DNA from: CALNZV01 sp942491115
GTDB lineage: Bacteria; Desulfobacterota; Desulfobacteria; Desulfobacterales; UBA5852
Length of the DNA stretch: 64,000 bases
Direction: 5' to 3'
Assembly (NCBI GenBank): GCA_942491115.1
Contig: CALNZV010000007.1
Span: 372,001 to 436,000, forward strand
How positions within the stretch are numbered: the first letter of the stretch is position 1; each line of letters starts with the position of its first letter. Positions 35,051 to 43,657 of the stretch are shown piece after piece. A program made the translations under genes and the position numbers. The notes under the pieces were generated by a model. The model was given only the letters and a program-made list of their open reading frames with translations, did no database searches and was not told where the DNA came from.

Positions 35051-35800
35051 TCAATGGCTCGCCCAGGCTCTCCGGACCAGACTCCCGGCCCACTCCAAAA
35101 GCCCCTGATAGACCGAAAGGGAGATGCCGATCAGAAACAGTGCAATCAATATTTTGGCCAGATCACTCTGGTACAAGGCGATTCGAATACTGTAGCCGAT
35201 ACCGGCGTTGGCGGCAATGAACTCGGCAACAATGGTGCCTGCCATGGCCAGTGTCGCACTGCCTGCAACCACTGTGGTGAGTTTGCCCAGGTTCTCGAAT
35301 GCGCGAATTTTGACTTCCAGCTGCCAGCGCATTTTGCCGGTCATTCGGTAGAAATGTTCGATATCGTGAACCGGTTCCACCATGATTCCGAGAATGGACA
35401 GAAGCAGGGGGAAATAGCAAATCATGGCGGCAATCAGCAGCCTCGATATAAACCCGTCACCCAGCAAAATGAAAATGATCGGGGCGAGGGCTACGATCGG
35501 ATATGCTTGAACATTATAGGCCGCTACCTTCACGAAAGAACCGAACCAGGTGGTCTGCCGGCCGGCAATACCCACAAGAAACGCCATGCAGACAGAGAGC
35601 ACTTGGCCGATGACGGCTATCCGGAGGGTGTCGAAAACGTCCGAAAGATAGCGGCGGTAAACCTCATGGCAGGTGGTCCACATATCGCCAGGGCCGGGTA
35701 TCACATAGTCGGACAACCCAAACGCGTATTTGATGCTCAACAGAAAAGCAATGCCTAGACTGTAAATGATCAGAAACTGCAACATTCGTCTAGGCAGCAT
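35051..35800 (-). CDS. SsuC/TauC-type ABC transporter permease
   Basis: 249 residues, about six TM helices. The cytoplasmic coupling loop carries the EAA-like segment EHFYRMTGKMRWQLEVKIRAFENLGKLTTVV, and the end has AEFIAANAGIGYSIRIAL as in SsuC/TauC. GGAG lies 8 bases before the ATG. The start overlaps the ATPase stop by 11 bases, so the two are translationally coupled. It forms the channel of an importer with the ATPase (36482) and the binding protein (34904). Confidence 0.9.
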   Translation of the reverse strand: MLPRRMLQFLIIYSLGIAFLLSIKYAFGLSDYVIPGPGDMWTTCHEVYRRYLSDVFDTLRIAVIGQVLSVCMAFLVGIAGRQTTWFGSFVKVAAYNVQAYPIVALAPIIFILLGDGFISRLLIAAMICYFPLLLSILGIMVEPVHDIEHFYRMTGKMRWQLEVKIRAFENLGKLTTVVAGSATLAMAGTIVAEFIAANAGIGYSIRIALYQSDLAKILIALFLIGISLSVYQGLLEWAGSLVRRAWASH

Positions 35801-36482
35801 TCATGATCTCCAGCATGCTTCGCTCAAGCGCCGACTGGTCAATGGAAGACCGGTCCAGGATGTCTAGACCATCGACCACCACTCCTTGGGGAAATTTCCC
35901 CGGGCTCCTTAGCACCAAAATCTTCCGACAGTACGAGGCCACTTCAACGATATTATGGGAAATGTAGAGGAAAAGCTTATCGGGATAACGCTGTTTGATA
36001 TCAACGATGATTTTTTCACGGGTTTTCTCGTCCACGTTGGCGAGACTCTCATCCATGATGAGCATGTCGTAGTGCTGAAGCAGATAACGAATGAGATTGA
36101 TCCGGTTTTTCTGCCCCAGAGAGAGTTGGGAAAATCGAGAACCCCGAACATGGGACAAGCCGAAAAGCGTCAGAAGCGGCTCTCGCTCCTTTTCCATGCC
36201 GTCGGCAGCCACCCGCCTCAAATGGGTGTCGATGCTCCCCCAGTCCGGAAGTCGTTCCAAATTGTAGGAATACAGGGTGTGGTCGATGTCGGTTTGATGA
36301 ACGGTGCCGGTCGTCGCCTGAATCTGCCCGGCAAGCATCAGGGCCAGAGTGGTTTTACCCACGCCTGAGGGCCCGAAGAGAGCGTGGAACCCGGGACCGT
36401 TTATGGTGAAACGGAGCCGGCTGATCAAGGAGGCGTCCGCTGCCGCATACCGGTAGCCGATATCTTTACATTCCAGGCGCAT
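35790..36482 (-). CDS. ABC transporter ATP-binding protein
   Basis: 230 residues. Walker A GPSGVGKT is near residue 37, Walker B LIMDES near 145, and the H-loop is in YISHN. The signature motif reads LSLGQ rather than LSGGQ, and the Q-loop region is short. It is the first gene of the importer operon. The Walker B carries DE, so hydrolysis should be possible. The non-canonical signature is seen in some families and need not mean loss of function. Only one ATPase gene is present, so a homodimer is expected. Confidence 0.9.
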   Translation of the reverse strand: MRLECKDIGYRYAAADASLISRLRFTINGPGFHALFGPSGVGKTTLALMLAGQIQATTGTVHQTDIDHTLYSYNLERLPDWGSIDTHLRRVAADGMEKEREPLLTLFGLSHVRGSRFSQLSLGQKNRINLIRYLLQHYDMLIMDESLANVDEKTREKIIVDIKQRYPDKLFLYISHNIVEVASYCRKILVLRSPGKFPQGVVVDGLDILDRSSIDQSALERSMLEIMNAA

Positions 36483-36524
36483 GAGGCTTGACGTCCGCCA
36501 CTGGTTAAGGGGTCGATTTCGCCA

Positions 36525-36962
36525 TCACCGGTTTTCTCTGCCGAAAAACCGTTGGCGAAACGAAGCGGGCATGTCAACACTCTTTCTTGAGCCGTAGTCA
36601 AAGAAAACGATTTCGGTTTTCGCCATCACCGCCGGGCGACCGTCCCCCAATCTGAGAAATCGGTAAAAGATATCGCAGCGCTTCGCCTCGGCATTGCCGA
36701 CGGCAACTTCCATCCGAAGCCGTTCACCGGCAAAAATCTCCGCTTTGAAGCGGACGGCCAACCCAGCGACGATGATGCCCGCGCCGCCGACATCCATATC
36801 GCTGATCCCGAAATGGTGAAAAAAACGGGGTTGACACTCGGCAATCAGGATGACGGCCTGTTCAAAGCCCAGGTGACTGCCCCGATTGGTGACGGAGGCA
36901 GGGATGTCGATTTCTTCGTAATAGATGGCAGGCTCAGGAAATATGATGGCGATTGGAGACAT
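36525..36962 (-). CDS. 4HBT hot-dog-fold thioesterase
   Basis: 145 residues. The hot-dog fold is recognisable from HLGFEQAVILIAECQPRFFHHFGISDMDVGGAGIIVAGLAVRFKAEIFAGERL, with a beta-strand pattern like YbgC/4-hydroxybenzoyl-CoA thioesterases. The usual catalytic Asp near the N-terminus is not obvious (the region reads EIDIPASVTNRGSHLG), so the catalytic residue may differ. The ATG at 36962 fits family length; the longest frame (37085) adds 41 unlikely residues. A sigma-70 promoter lies at 37045-37073. It hydrolyses an acyl-CoA or acyl-ACP of unknown identity. Confidence 0.78.
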   Translation of the reverse strand: MSPIAIIFPEPAIYYEEIDIPASVTNRGSHLGFEQAVILIAECQPRFFHHFGISDMDVGGAGIIVAGLAVRFKAEIFAGERLRMEVAVGNAEAKRCDIFYRFLRLGDGRPAVMAKTEIVFFDYGSRKSVDMPASFRQRFFGRENR

Positions 36963-37044
36963 GAATGGCGACTCTGTAACGATGAAATGGTTTTCTCCGG
37001 CACCACTGCCGGCAGAGGGCACGTTGCCGCATCGACCCGCCTCT

Positions 37045-37073
37045 TTTCTATTGGAAAGACCCTGTTTTGTCAA
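37045..37073 (-). promoter_or_regulatory. Probable sigma-70 promoter of the thioesterase gene
   Basis: On the minus strand, TTGACA (37073-37068), a 17-base spacer and TAGAAA (37050-37045) precede the ATG at 36962 by about 75 bases. The -35 is perfect and the -10 matches four of six positions. Confidence 0.55.
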
Positions 37074-37422
37074 TTTGGTATCCATCGACTCCGGGTTGCG
37101 GAGCGGCGCTGTCGCCCGTCTCTACGGGCTGCCGAAAGGCCTTTAAAGGTTTCGGTTGGAACAGTCGATACCGACATACAGATCCCAACCTCATCGATTG
37201 CGATAAGACTCACTTGCCGATTGACATTGGTCCGACGGAACCGACCAGGTGCCGCGACGGCCAAGGCATGATCCATTGCCGCTGACTTTGGATCTGATTC
37301 ACAATCGGATTAATGGTATGACCAAAATACCTATTCATGCGCGATTTTAGCGACGATATCGATTCAAAACCCCTTCGGGATTCAAGGCCGCTCTATATAT
37401 GGAATCAATCTGGGTTGCCGTA

Positions 37423-37461
37423 TTGACTCAACTGTAGGAGCGGTGTAAAAAATACCCGCTC
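37423..37461 (+). promoter_or_regulatory. Candidate promoter with inverted repeat over the -10
   Basis: TTGACT (37423-37428), a 17-base spacer and TAAAAA (37446-37451) point to the DUF8082-like gene at 37681. The inverted repeat GAGCGG (37438-37443)/CCGCTC (37456-37461) flanks the -10, as an operator would. A second one, ATTGGTTCGACCAAT (37465-37479), follows directly. The 718-base gap 36963-37680 otherwise shows only the thioesterase promoter and no supportable gene. Confidence 0.4.
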
Positions 37462-37680
37462 TGGATTGGTTCGACCAATAAAAAGATTGCCATTCCATCG
37501 ATCCGATGACCACGGACATGGTCCCAATCAACCCAACCCACGACCTGGGCAATGGCTTGTGAATCGATGGGGATTTCATGAATCTGAGCCGATGCCATCA
37601 CTCTCGAGCAATCAGCCGCAGGGCCAACACCCAATGGTCCAGCTATGGCCACGGAAGCCATCGGCGAAAAGGATAAGGCA

Positions 37681-38139
37681 ATGACCCCTCCTACAGATGA
37701 TATTTCCGGCCTGGTATTCAAACGATCGGATAAGGCGCAAGAGGGTGAATTCACGCTGGACGCCGATACCTTGAGAACCCTGCTGACCCTCGACGGCAAA
37801 ATCCCGTTGGGAGAAATCGCCCGCCGTTTGAGCATGGACATGACCCGTATCCGGCAAATCATGACCCGACTGGCCAGAATGAATCTGGTCGTCAGGGTTG
37901 CCATCCCCCAAGCGGTGCTGACGCAGTCGTTCGTTTCCTTTTTGAAGGCGGAACTGGCAACAGCCATGGGACCCATTGCGGAAACCCTCCTTGAGGACGT
38001 GCTGGATGATATGGGTCTCACCGCCGGAGGAATTCCAAAGAGCAAAAGTGCCGAACTGGTGGATTTGCTGGCTCAGGAAATTCCCGACAATCAGCGACGG
38101 ATCGCCTTCATCAAAGCAATGCTGTCCAGACTACAGTAG
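37681..38139 (+). CDS. Winged-helix plus DUF8082-like regulator, conserved hypothetical
   Basis: 152 residues. The first half has a winged-helix look (TLRTLLTLDGKIPLGEIARRLSMDMTRIRQIMTRLARMNLV). The second half follows the DUF8082 pattern: AELATAMGPIAETLLEDVLDDMGL, then EIPDNQRRIAFIKAML. DUF8082 is found in response-regulator-like and PATAN-related proteins of myxobacteria and Desulfobacterota. I chose the ATG at 37681 (AGGA 8 bases upstream) over 37645. It leads a probable operon with a binding lipoprotein and a Cache/HAMP protein, which suggests a signalling role. Confidence 0.65.
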   Translation: MTPPTDDISGLVFKRSDKAQEGEFTLDADTLRTLLTLDGKIPLGEIARRLSMDMTRIRQIMTRLARMNLVVRVAIPQAVLTQSFVSFLKAELATAMGPIAETLLEDVLDDMGLTAGGIPKSKSAELVDLLAQEIPDNQRRIAFIKAMLSRLQ

Positions 38140-38205
38140 AATCGACAGATCCCGGGAACCGATGCATTGCAATGGTTGGATGTGGCCTTAATCAGGAGAA
38201 TTCAC

Positions 38206-39315
38206 ATGAAAAAGCTGTTTATCCTCTCAGCCCTATGGGTGGGACTGACCGGACTGACGGCCGGCTGTTCCCAGGCCCCGGCGCCGACTTCCCAGACCAA
38301 AGAGACGGCTGCCCCCTTATACACCATGAAACCGCTGCCCCTCGAGGAACGCCAGCGGGTGCTGTTACTGCACAGCTACCATGAAGAGTATATCTGGCTT
38401 AAAAATGTCAATCAGGGCATCTTGCAGGCCCTGGCCGAGGAGCGTTACTTCCCCGGGAAAAATATCGAGATCGACACCTTCTACATGGATACGAAACGAA
38501 AAACCTCGGCCGAATGGAAGGTGAACGTCGCCCGGAAGGCCATCGAAAAGATCCAAGCGTGGAAACCCCATGTCGTCATTGCCTCGGACGATAATGCCCA
38601 GTCCCATGTGGTCGGTAAAATGGCTGGAACGGATACCCCTTTCATCTTCCTGGGCGTGAATGCCGATCCGATGACCTACGGCTACATCAATAGCATGGCG
38701 GTGCCCGGAGGCAATGTCACCGGTTGTATTGAAAGGGAGCGGTTTGAATTGACCGTCAATCTGCTCAGGCAAATGGCGCCGGACATGTCGAAAATCGCCG
38801 TCATCTGCGACGATGGTCCTACGGGCAAACCGATCCTCGAACGGGTCAAAGCGAACGCGGTATCGGCGGGTGTTTCCATCGTTGCATCGGCCCAAATCGG
38901 TAAGTTCAGCGAATGGAAACGTTTCGTCATGGATGCTCAAAACAAGGCCGACGCCCTTCTCGTTGTCGTTTACCATACCCTGACAGACGACAATGGAAAT
39001 CATGTCGATGCCGATACGGTGCTGAACTGGACCGTCTCCAACAGTCGCCTGCCGGACATGGGATTCTGGAAATGGGCGGTCGAGGGCGGACTGCTCTGCT
39101 CGGAGGCTATCTCGGGCTACCAGCAGGGCCATTACGCCGGCACTGTCGCCAGCTACGTCCTTGCCGGACAATCACCGGGGGAATTTGCCGTTCAGATGCC
39201 ACGCCGGGGCGAAATTTGTATCAACAAGGCCCGGGCGGAATCCCTTGGCCTTTCGATTCCAGAAGATCTCATGAAATCCGCAACCATCTATGACAACATC
39301 CAGTCGGCCGGATGA
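38206..39315 (+). CDS. ABC_sub_bind family lipoprotein
   Basis: 369 residues. AGGAG lies 8 bases before the ATG at 38206, and a signal peptide ends in the lipobox LTAGC. The mature domain is the type I binding fold of the ABC_sub_bind family: RVLLLHSYHEEYIWLKNVNQGIL, KIQAWKPHVVIASDDNAQ, DTPFIFLGVNADP and MSKIAVICDDGPTGKP. No permease or ATPase is adjacent; instead a Cache/HAMP membrane protein follows. Like other stand-alone binding proteins it may present a ligand to a sensor. The ligand is unknown. Confidence 0.88.
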   Translation: MKKLFILSALWVGLTGLTAGCSQAPAPTSQTKETAAPLYTMKPLPLEERQRVLLLHSYHEEYIWLKNVNQGILQALAEERYFPGKNIEIDTFYMDTKRKTSAEWKVNVARKAIEKIQAWKPHVVIASDDNAQSHVVGKMAGTDTPFIFLGVNADPMTYGYINSMAVPGGNVTGCIERERFELTVNLLRQMAPDMSKIAVICDDGPTGKPILERVKANAVSAGVSIVASAQIGKFSEWKRFVMDAQNKADALLVVVYHTLTDDNGNHVDADTVLNWTVSNSRLPDMGFWKWAVEGGLLCSEAISGYQQGHYAGTVASYVLAGQSPGEFAVQMPRRGEICINKARAESLGLSIPEDLMKSATIYDNIQSAG

Positions 39316-39376
39316 TGCAGTCGCCGGCCGCATCCGGATCACCACGGTTTTCCTGCGGCCATAAAAGGAGTCGACC

Positions 39377-40546
39377 ATGATCGTTATCTGCGAGGAGTGC
39401 GGCAGAAAATACCAGCTGGATCCCACCTTGATCCGAAACGACGAAGTCCGGGTGACCTGTAAAACCTGCAGGCATCGGTTTACCGTTCATAAACCCACAC
39501 CGATACGGGTGGATCCTGCCGATGAGGAGATGGGTGATCTGCTGGACTTCGTATCGGTCGAAGAGGCCCATATCGAAAACATCGAAAGTGCCCGGACAGA
39601 GACCCTCGCCACCGCCGTTCAAGAGATGGCGGTGGAAGCGCCCGGTAAAAAAAGCCATCTGGGGTTGACGGCAAAATTCATGCTCTTTCTGTTGGTACCC
39701 TTTGTGATTATCTATGCCGCCAGCAGCTATTTCTCCCTATACAAAATGAAACAGATGCATCAGCTGACCCTGTCGGAAACATCCGATATCGTGTGGGGGA
39801 TTGCCAAACGCTCCCTCAATGACAAGGCCTTATCCGTTGCTCTGCAGATTCGCCAGTACCTCTACAGCCACCCCGACCTCAAGAACAGCGAATTCAATCG
39901 GGATATTTATTTTAAAAAAATCGCCATCCAAAAAATGGGAATGACCGGGGAGACCTTTCTCTACGAACTGCCCGGGCCTGACGGTATCTGGCGGGCATGG
40001 GCCCACGGGGATGCGCGGTTGGTCGGCATCGATTTGAAGTCGCTTCAACAGACCCTCGGAATCCGTTTTGACGATTTTTGGAACAACCTCACGGGTGTCA
40101 AGAACGGAAATCCATCGGAAGGGTTTTACCGGTGGATGACGCCGTCGGGAGAGGAGGTCGAAAAATATATGGTGAGTGTTCCGGTGTCGGGCACCCCTTA
40201 TGTGGTGGCCGCCGTCACCGATACCGAAGAATTCGTTCATCCCATTGACATCATCGAAAGCAAGGCCGCTCAGCTTTCCGACCAGACGCGAAAGGCCAAC
40301 ACCATCGCCCTTCTTGCCGGTTTTCTGATTCTGGGTGCCGTCATCTTTCTTTACGGCCGAAGCCTTACCGCACGCATCCGGCACCTGGCGGACGTTGCCG
40401 ACCGTATCTGCATCGGTGAATTGGATACGGAAATCCGAACGTCCGTCCACGACGAGATTGGTGAACTCAGTGACGCCATCGCACGTATGCGGGACAGCAT
40501 AAAGGTTTCCATCGACCGCCTTCGACGGCGAAGGCGGTCGGCCTGA
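39377..40546 (+). CDS. Zinc-ribbon, Cache and HAMP membrane protein without output domain
   Basis: 389 residues. The N-terminus is an MJ0042-type zinc ribbon with CEEC and CKTC pairs (~residues 5-31). After a charged linker, TM1 (~95-115) leads to a periplasmic single-Cache domain (~120-290: ALQIRQYLYSHPDLKN, DGIWRAWAHGDARLVG, VSVPVSGTPYVVAAV). TM2 (~312-330) and HAMP (LTARIRHLADVADRICIGELDTEIR) end in HDEIGELSDAIARMRDSI. No kinase, cyclase or methyl-accepting domain follows. The tail is arginine-rich (RLRRRRRSA) and encoded inside a perfect 12-bp inverted repeat. Signalling might pass to a partner protein or through the N-terminal zinc ribbon. Confidence 0.87.
   Translation: MIVICEECGRKYQLDPTLIRNDEVRVTCKTCRHRFTVHKPTPIRVDPADEEMGDLLDFVSVEEAHIENIESARTETLATAVQEMAVEAPGKKSHLGLTAKFMLFLLVPFVIIYAASSYFSLYKMKQMHQLTLSETSDIVWGIAKRSLNDKALSVALQIRQYLYSHPDLKNSEFNRDIYFKKIAIQKMGMTGETFLYELPGPDGIWRAWAHGDARLVGIDLKSLQQTLGIRFDDFWNNLTGVKNGNPSEGFYRWMTPSGEEVEKYMVSVPVSGTPYVVAAVTDTEEFVHPIDIIESKAAQLSDQTRKANTIALLAGFLILGAVIFLYGRSLTARIRHLADVADRICIGELDTEIRTSVHDEIGELSDAIARMRDSIKVSIDRLRRRRRSA
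40513..40540. repeat. Perfect 12-bp hairpin at the 3' end of the HAMP gene
   Basis: CGACCGCCTTCG (40513-40524), loop ACGG, CGAAGGCGGTCG (40529-40540) is an exact inverted repeat lying within the last codons. It encodes the arginine-rich tail. No T run follows. Two weaker hairpins, CCCCGT/ACGGGG (40584-40601) and TCATGCC/GGCATGA (40610-40629), occupy the convergent gap up to 40640. Confidence 0.7.
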
Positions 40547-40639
40547 CCGATGCGTCAGTTCTCGTTCTAAGGGCGATCTCTACCCCCGTCGATCAACGGG
40601 GCCCGTGGATCATGCCATGGCGGGCATGACAGGAATGGC

Positions 40640-41776
40640 TCACCCCACTTTGCCAGCGGCATCCACCGGCCAGATATCGCTGACATCTCCGTCCACCATC
40701 CGATAGGTTCCGGCCAGATTGGCCACCGGGCACGCGTGATTGGGAATAATCCGAACACGACTGCCGAGGGGCAAGTCGCAGGCGGACCTGGATATCCACC
40801 CATGTTCCTCGGACAGTCGGTTCACCGTAAACCAACCATTCGGATCTCCAAACCGGTCTATGGATTGGCCGATTCCGAACCCGCCGCTACCTCCACTGCC
40901 GTGAGCGCCCATGTCCGACGTTAGGGTTTTGGATCCGGCGTCGACGATCGAATAGTCGACATTTTTGCTCACCACCGTGGCAACGACGGTGAGCGCCACG
41001 GAGTCAACGGTCGCCAGTCCCATTCGCATCGGTGTGCGATCCAGAAACACATAATTGCCGGGGCGGATTTCGGTGATGCCGTCAAACCGTCTGGCAGCCA
41101 GGACCGTGGGTGTCGACCCCACGGACAGTCCCGGCACGGGGATGCCCCGTTCCGTCAAACGGTCTTTAACCCTCAACAGCAGAAGGCGCTCCGCTTCGGC
41201 AATCGATGCAATGTGGTCGGCGTCAACCGCACCGTAGGCATGGCCGGCATGGGAGATCAGACCGGAAAACCGCAACCCCGGATGGTTCACAATGCACCGG
41301 GCAAGGTCCTCGATCAGGGGATCCTCCTCTTTCAGGCCGCAGCGGTGAAGCCCCACATCGATTTTGATGAATACCCCCGGCGCCTTTCCCGAATCGTTGA
41401 GTCCCGCACTCAAGGCCGCCAACCCCTCCCGGCTGTCCACGATCAGTTGGAGATCGATGCCCCGGGTCGCGGCCGCGCCGGAGAGAACGTTGACCTTTCG
41501 CGGATCGAGAAGGGGGTAGGCCACCGTTACCGACCGGATGCCGGCAGCCATGAATACCATCGCCTCTTCAGGTTTGGAGGCGGTGACGCCCACGGCCCCA
41601 GCCTCTATCTGCATCCGGGCGATTCGGATGGATTTGTGGGTTTTGATGTGGGGTCTGAGGACGAGGCCGTGACGATCGGCCAGAGACTGCATGACGGTGA
41701 TATTGCTGGCCAGTCGCTTCCGGTCGACCACCACGGTCGGTGTGTCGCCGAATGGATCGTGTCCCGGAAGGGTCAT
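40640..41776 (-). CDS. D-threonine aldolase/DSD1-like PLP enzyme (alanine racemase fold)
   Basis: 378 residues. The N-terminal alanine-racemase-type barrel carries the PLP lysine block RPHIKTHKS (~41-49). It continues with GAVGVTASKPEEAMVF, VFIKIDVGLHRCG and SHAGHAYG, then GSTPTV and EIRPGNYVFLD. The C-terminal D-Ser/D-Thr domain contains a His/Cys pair in IIPNHACPVANL that binds the metal cofactor in this family. It should cleave or dehydrate a D-3-hydroxy amino acid. The ATG at 41776 (AGGTGAA 7 bases upstream) overlaps the dehalogenase stop (ATGA). Last gene of a four-gene operon. Confidence 0.9.
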   Translation of the reverse strand: MTLPGHDPFGDTPTVVVDRKRLASNITVMQSLADRHGLVLRPHIKTHKSIRIARMQIEAGAVGVTASKPEEAMVFMAAGIRSVTVAYPLLDPRKVNVLSGAAATRGIDLQLIVDSREGLAALSAGLNDSGKAPGVFIKIDVGLHRCGLKEEDPLIEDLARCIVNHPGLRFSGLISHAGHAYGAVDADHIASIAEAERLLLLRVKDRLTERGIPVPGLSVGSTPTVLAARRFDGITEIRPGNYVFLDRTPMRMGLATVDSVALTVVATVVSKNVDYSIVDAGSKTLTSDMGAHGSGGSGGFGIGQSIDRFGDPNGWFTVNRLSEEHGWISRSACDLPLGSRVRIIPNHACPVANLAGTYRMVDGDVSDIWPVDAAGKVG

Positions 41777-42477
41777 CTGTTCACCTGGGAGAAATCGACC
41801 AGGGGCAGCAGACCTTTCAAATCCGTGATCTCGGCGTCGGCTCCACCCGGGAGACGTTCGGGTCTGGATCGAAACCGGTTGACCCAAACCGTTTTCAAAC
41901 CAAATCTGGACGCACCGGCAATGTCCCAGGCATTGGCGGAAACGAACAGGAGCCGGCCGGCATCCACCTGGAAGGTTTTGCACGCCAAGCCGTAGACCTT
42001 CGGATGGGGTTTGTAGACTCCCACCAATTCGGCCGAAAGCAAGGCGCTTAGCGTGTCTTCGATCTTGGCCCTCCGAACGGCAGCTGCCAGCCCATCAGAT
42101 GAGCCGTTGGATAAAATGGCGGTGGGACAGCCGCTGGCCTTGATGGTTTTCAGAACGGCCGCCGCCTCTGGGTACAGATCCAGATGGGCATAAGCCGCCA
42201 GAAGTTCCTGTTTCAGGGCCGGATCTTTGATCCCGAATTCCTCAAAAGCCATGTCGAGGGCGTCGGCCGTAACGGTCTCGAAAACCGCAAACGCGCCCAT
42301 GAGGCTTCTGAGCCATGTGTATTCCAGCTGCTTGGCCCGCCAAAGGTCGGACATCTCGTCTGCGCGGTCGCCAAGGCTTGACTTGAGGCGATTGACCGCA
42401 GAGTGAACGTCGAAGAGGGTGCCGTAAGCATCGAACACCACACCGGCTGGCAACGGCAGCGGGGTCAACGGTGCCAT
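41773..42477 (-). CDS. L-2-haloacid dehalogenase-type HAD hydrolase
   Basis: 234 residues of HAD type II. The nucleophile Asp16 is in FDAYGTLFD; motif II is SNGS, the motif III lysine lies in KPHPKVY, and motif IV is VSANAWDIAGA, all matching (S)-2-haloacid dehalogenases. The ATG at 42477 has GGAGG six bases upstream. It lies 40 bases after the M20 gene and overlaps the D-threonine-aldolase-like gene by ATGA. Such enzymes hydrolyse L-2-haloacids, but related ones act on other substrates, so the true substrate in this operon is open. Confidence 0.9.
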   Translation of the reverse strand: MAPLTPLPLPAGVVFDAYGTLFDVHSAVNRLKSSLGDRADEMSDLWRAKQLEYTWLRSLMGAFAVFETVTADALDMAFEEFGIKDPALKQELLAAYAHLDLYPEAAAVLKTIKASGCPTAILSNGSSDGLAAAVRRAKIEDTLSALLSAELVGVYKPHPKVYGLACKTFQVDAGRLLFVSANAWDIAGASRFGLKTVWVNRFRSRPERLPGGADAEITDLKGLLPLVDFSQVNR

Positions 42478-42517
42478 GGGAGGCCTCCTGCCGTCGCCCT
42501 GAACATCGGCGCGGCCG

Positions 42518-43657
42518 TTAGATATCGCACCACTGTCGGCCGATCTCGAAGTAGGCGTTTGCCGCTGCCCGTATCGCCGAGAGGGTGCAGTACTCATCGG
42601 TCCGATGGGCCATGGCCGCATTCCCCGGTCCGAGGATTAGGGTCGGGGGATGGCCCAGGGCCGGCGAAAGAAACGCCGCATCAGTAAAGTACGGGGCGGC
42701 AGCGGGGTCAATGGGTTGGTTCAGGAGGGACGACATCAACGCCGTGACCCCCATTACCCAGGGATGCCCGGGATCGGTGGCCACCCCTTCCACGCTTTGG
42801 ATCACCCGAATACCCACATCCCTGCCCACCACCCCCTGAATCCGGGCAATCTCCTGTTCGTGAGATTGCCCCGGCACCGTTCGAACGTCCACTTCCATTT
42901 CCGCACGGTCGGGAACCGAATTGATGTTGAGCCCGCCGGAAATGGTTCCCACATTCAAAGTGGGGGATCCCATGATGGGGTGGTCCGATGTGGAAAAGCG
43001 ATAGGTTTCCAGACGACGGATCACCTCGGCAGCTCTGTAGACGGCGTTCTTCCCGAGGTGGGGGGTGGCCCCGTGCGCGGTTTTCCCGGTCGTCTGAAGT
43101 TCCAGCCACAGAGCCCCTCGGTGGCCCATCAGGGGACGGTTAGAGGTCGGTTCTCCGATGATCAGGGCTCCAGCCGGTTCCAAGAGCGAATCGGCCTCGA
43201 GAAGGGCGGCCGCTCCCCGGCACCCGGTTTCCTCCCCGGATGTCAGTGCCAGCATCACGTTGGCACGATCGCCGCCCATGGCCCGGAGCTTCAGAGCCGC
43301 ATGAACCATTGCGGCCACGCCCCCCTTCATATCGCTGGCCCCACGCCCGTATATGCGGTCGCCGGCGACAGCGCCGCCCAGCGGATCCCATTCCCACCGG
43401 GCCGATCCCAGGGGCACCGTGTCCAGGTGACCGGAAAAACAAAGGGGAGGTCTGTTCGTGGTCCCGCTCCGGGCAATCAGATTGGGCCGGTCAGGCTCAA
43501 AGGGCAGCAGCACGACCTCAAACCCTGCGGCTTCCAGCATGTTGGCCAGGTATCGGGCGCAGGGCCCCTCGTTACCCGGCGGATTGACCGTATTGAAGGC
43601 AATCAGGTCACGGGTCAAGGAGATCAGGGAAGTCATTTCGTCGGACATGGTCATCAC
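42518..43657 (-). CDS. M20 family metallopeptidase (ArgE/DapE type)
   Basis: 379 residues. Di-zinc M20 ligands are visible: His in CFSGHLDTVP, the bridging Asp in GASDMKGG, the Glu pair in TSGEETGC, Glu in IGEP and the C-terminal His in AMAHRTDEYC. The dimerisation lid is at ~185-290. It should remove an acyl or aminoacyl group from an amide substrate. The start overlaps the MaoC stop by ATGA at 43654-43657, so it is coupled to it. ArgE, DapE or another amidase identity cannot be decided. Confidence 0.92.
   Translation of the reverse strand: MMTMSDEMTSLISLTRDLIAFNTVNPPGNEGPCARYLANMLEAAGFEVVLLPFEPDRPNLIARSGTTNRPPLCFSGHLDTVPLGSARWEWDPLGGAVAGDRIYGRGASDMKGGVAAMVHAALKLRAMGGDRANVMLALTSGEETGCRGAAALLEADSLLEPAGALIIGEPTSNRPLMGHRGALWLELQTTGKTAHGATPHLGKNAVYRAAEVIRRLETYRFSTSDHPIMGSPTLNVGTISGGLNINSVPDRAEMEVDVRTVPGQSHEQEIARIQGVVGRDVGIRVIQSVEGVATDPGHPWVMGVTALMSSLLNQPIDPAAAPYFTDAAFLSPALGHPPTLILGPGNAAMAHRTDEYCTLSAIRAAANAYFEIGRQWCDI

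Noticed and set aside
36963..37680. Several 60-150 codon frames in the gap before the DUF8082-like gene
   Set aside because: They lack ribosome sites and family resemblance, and the region shows promoter-like elements instead.
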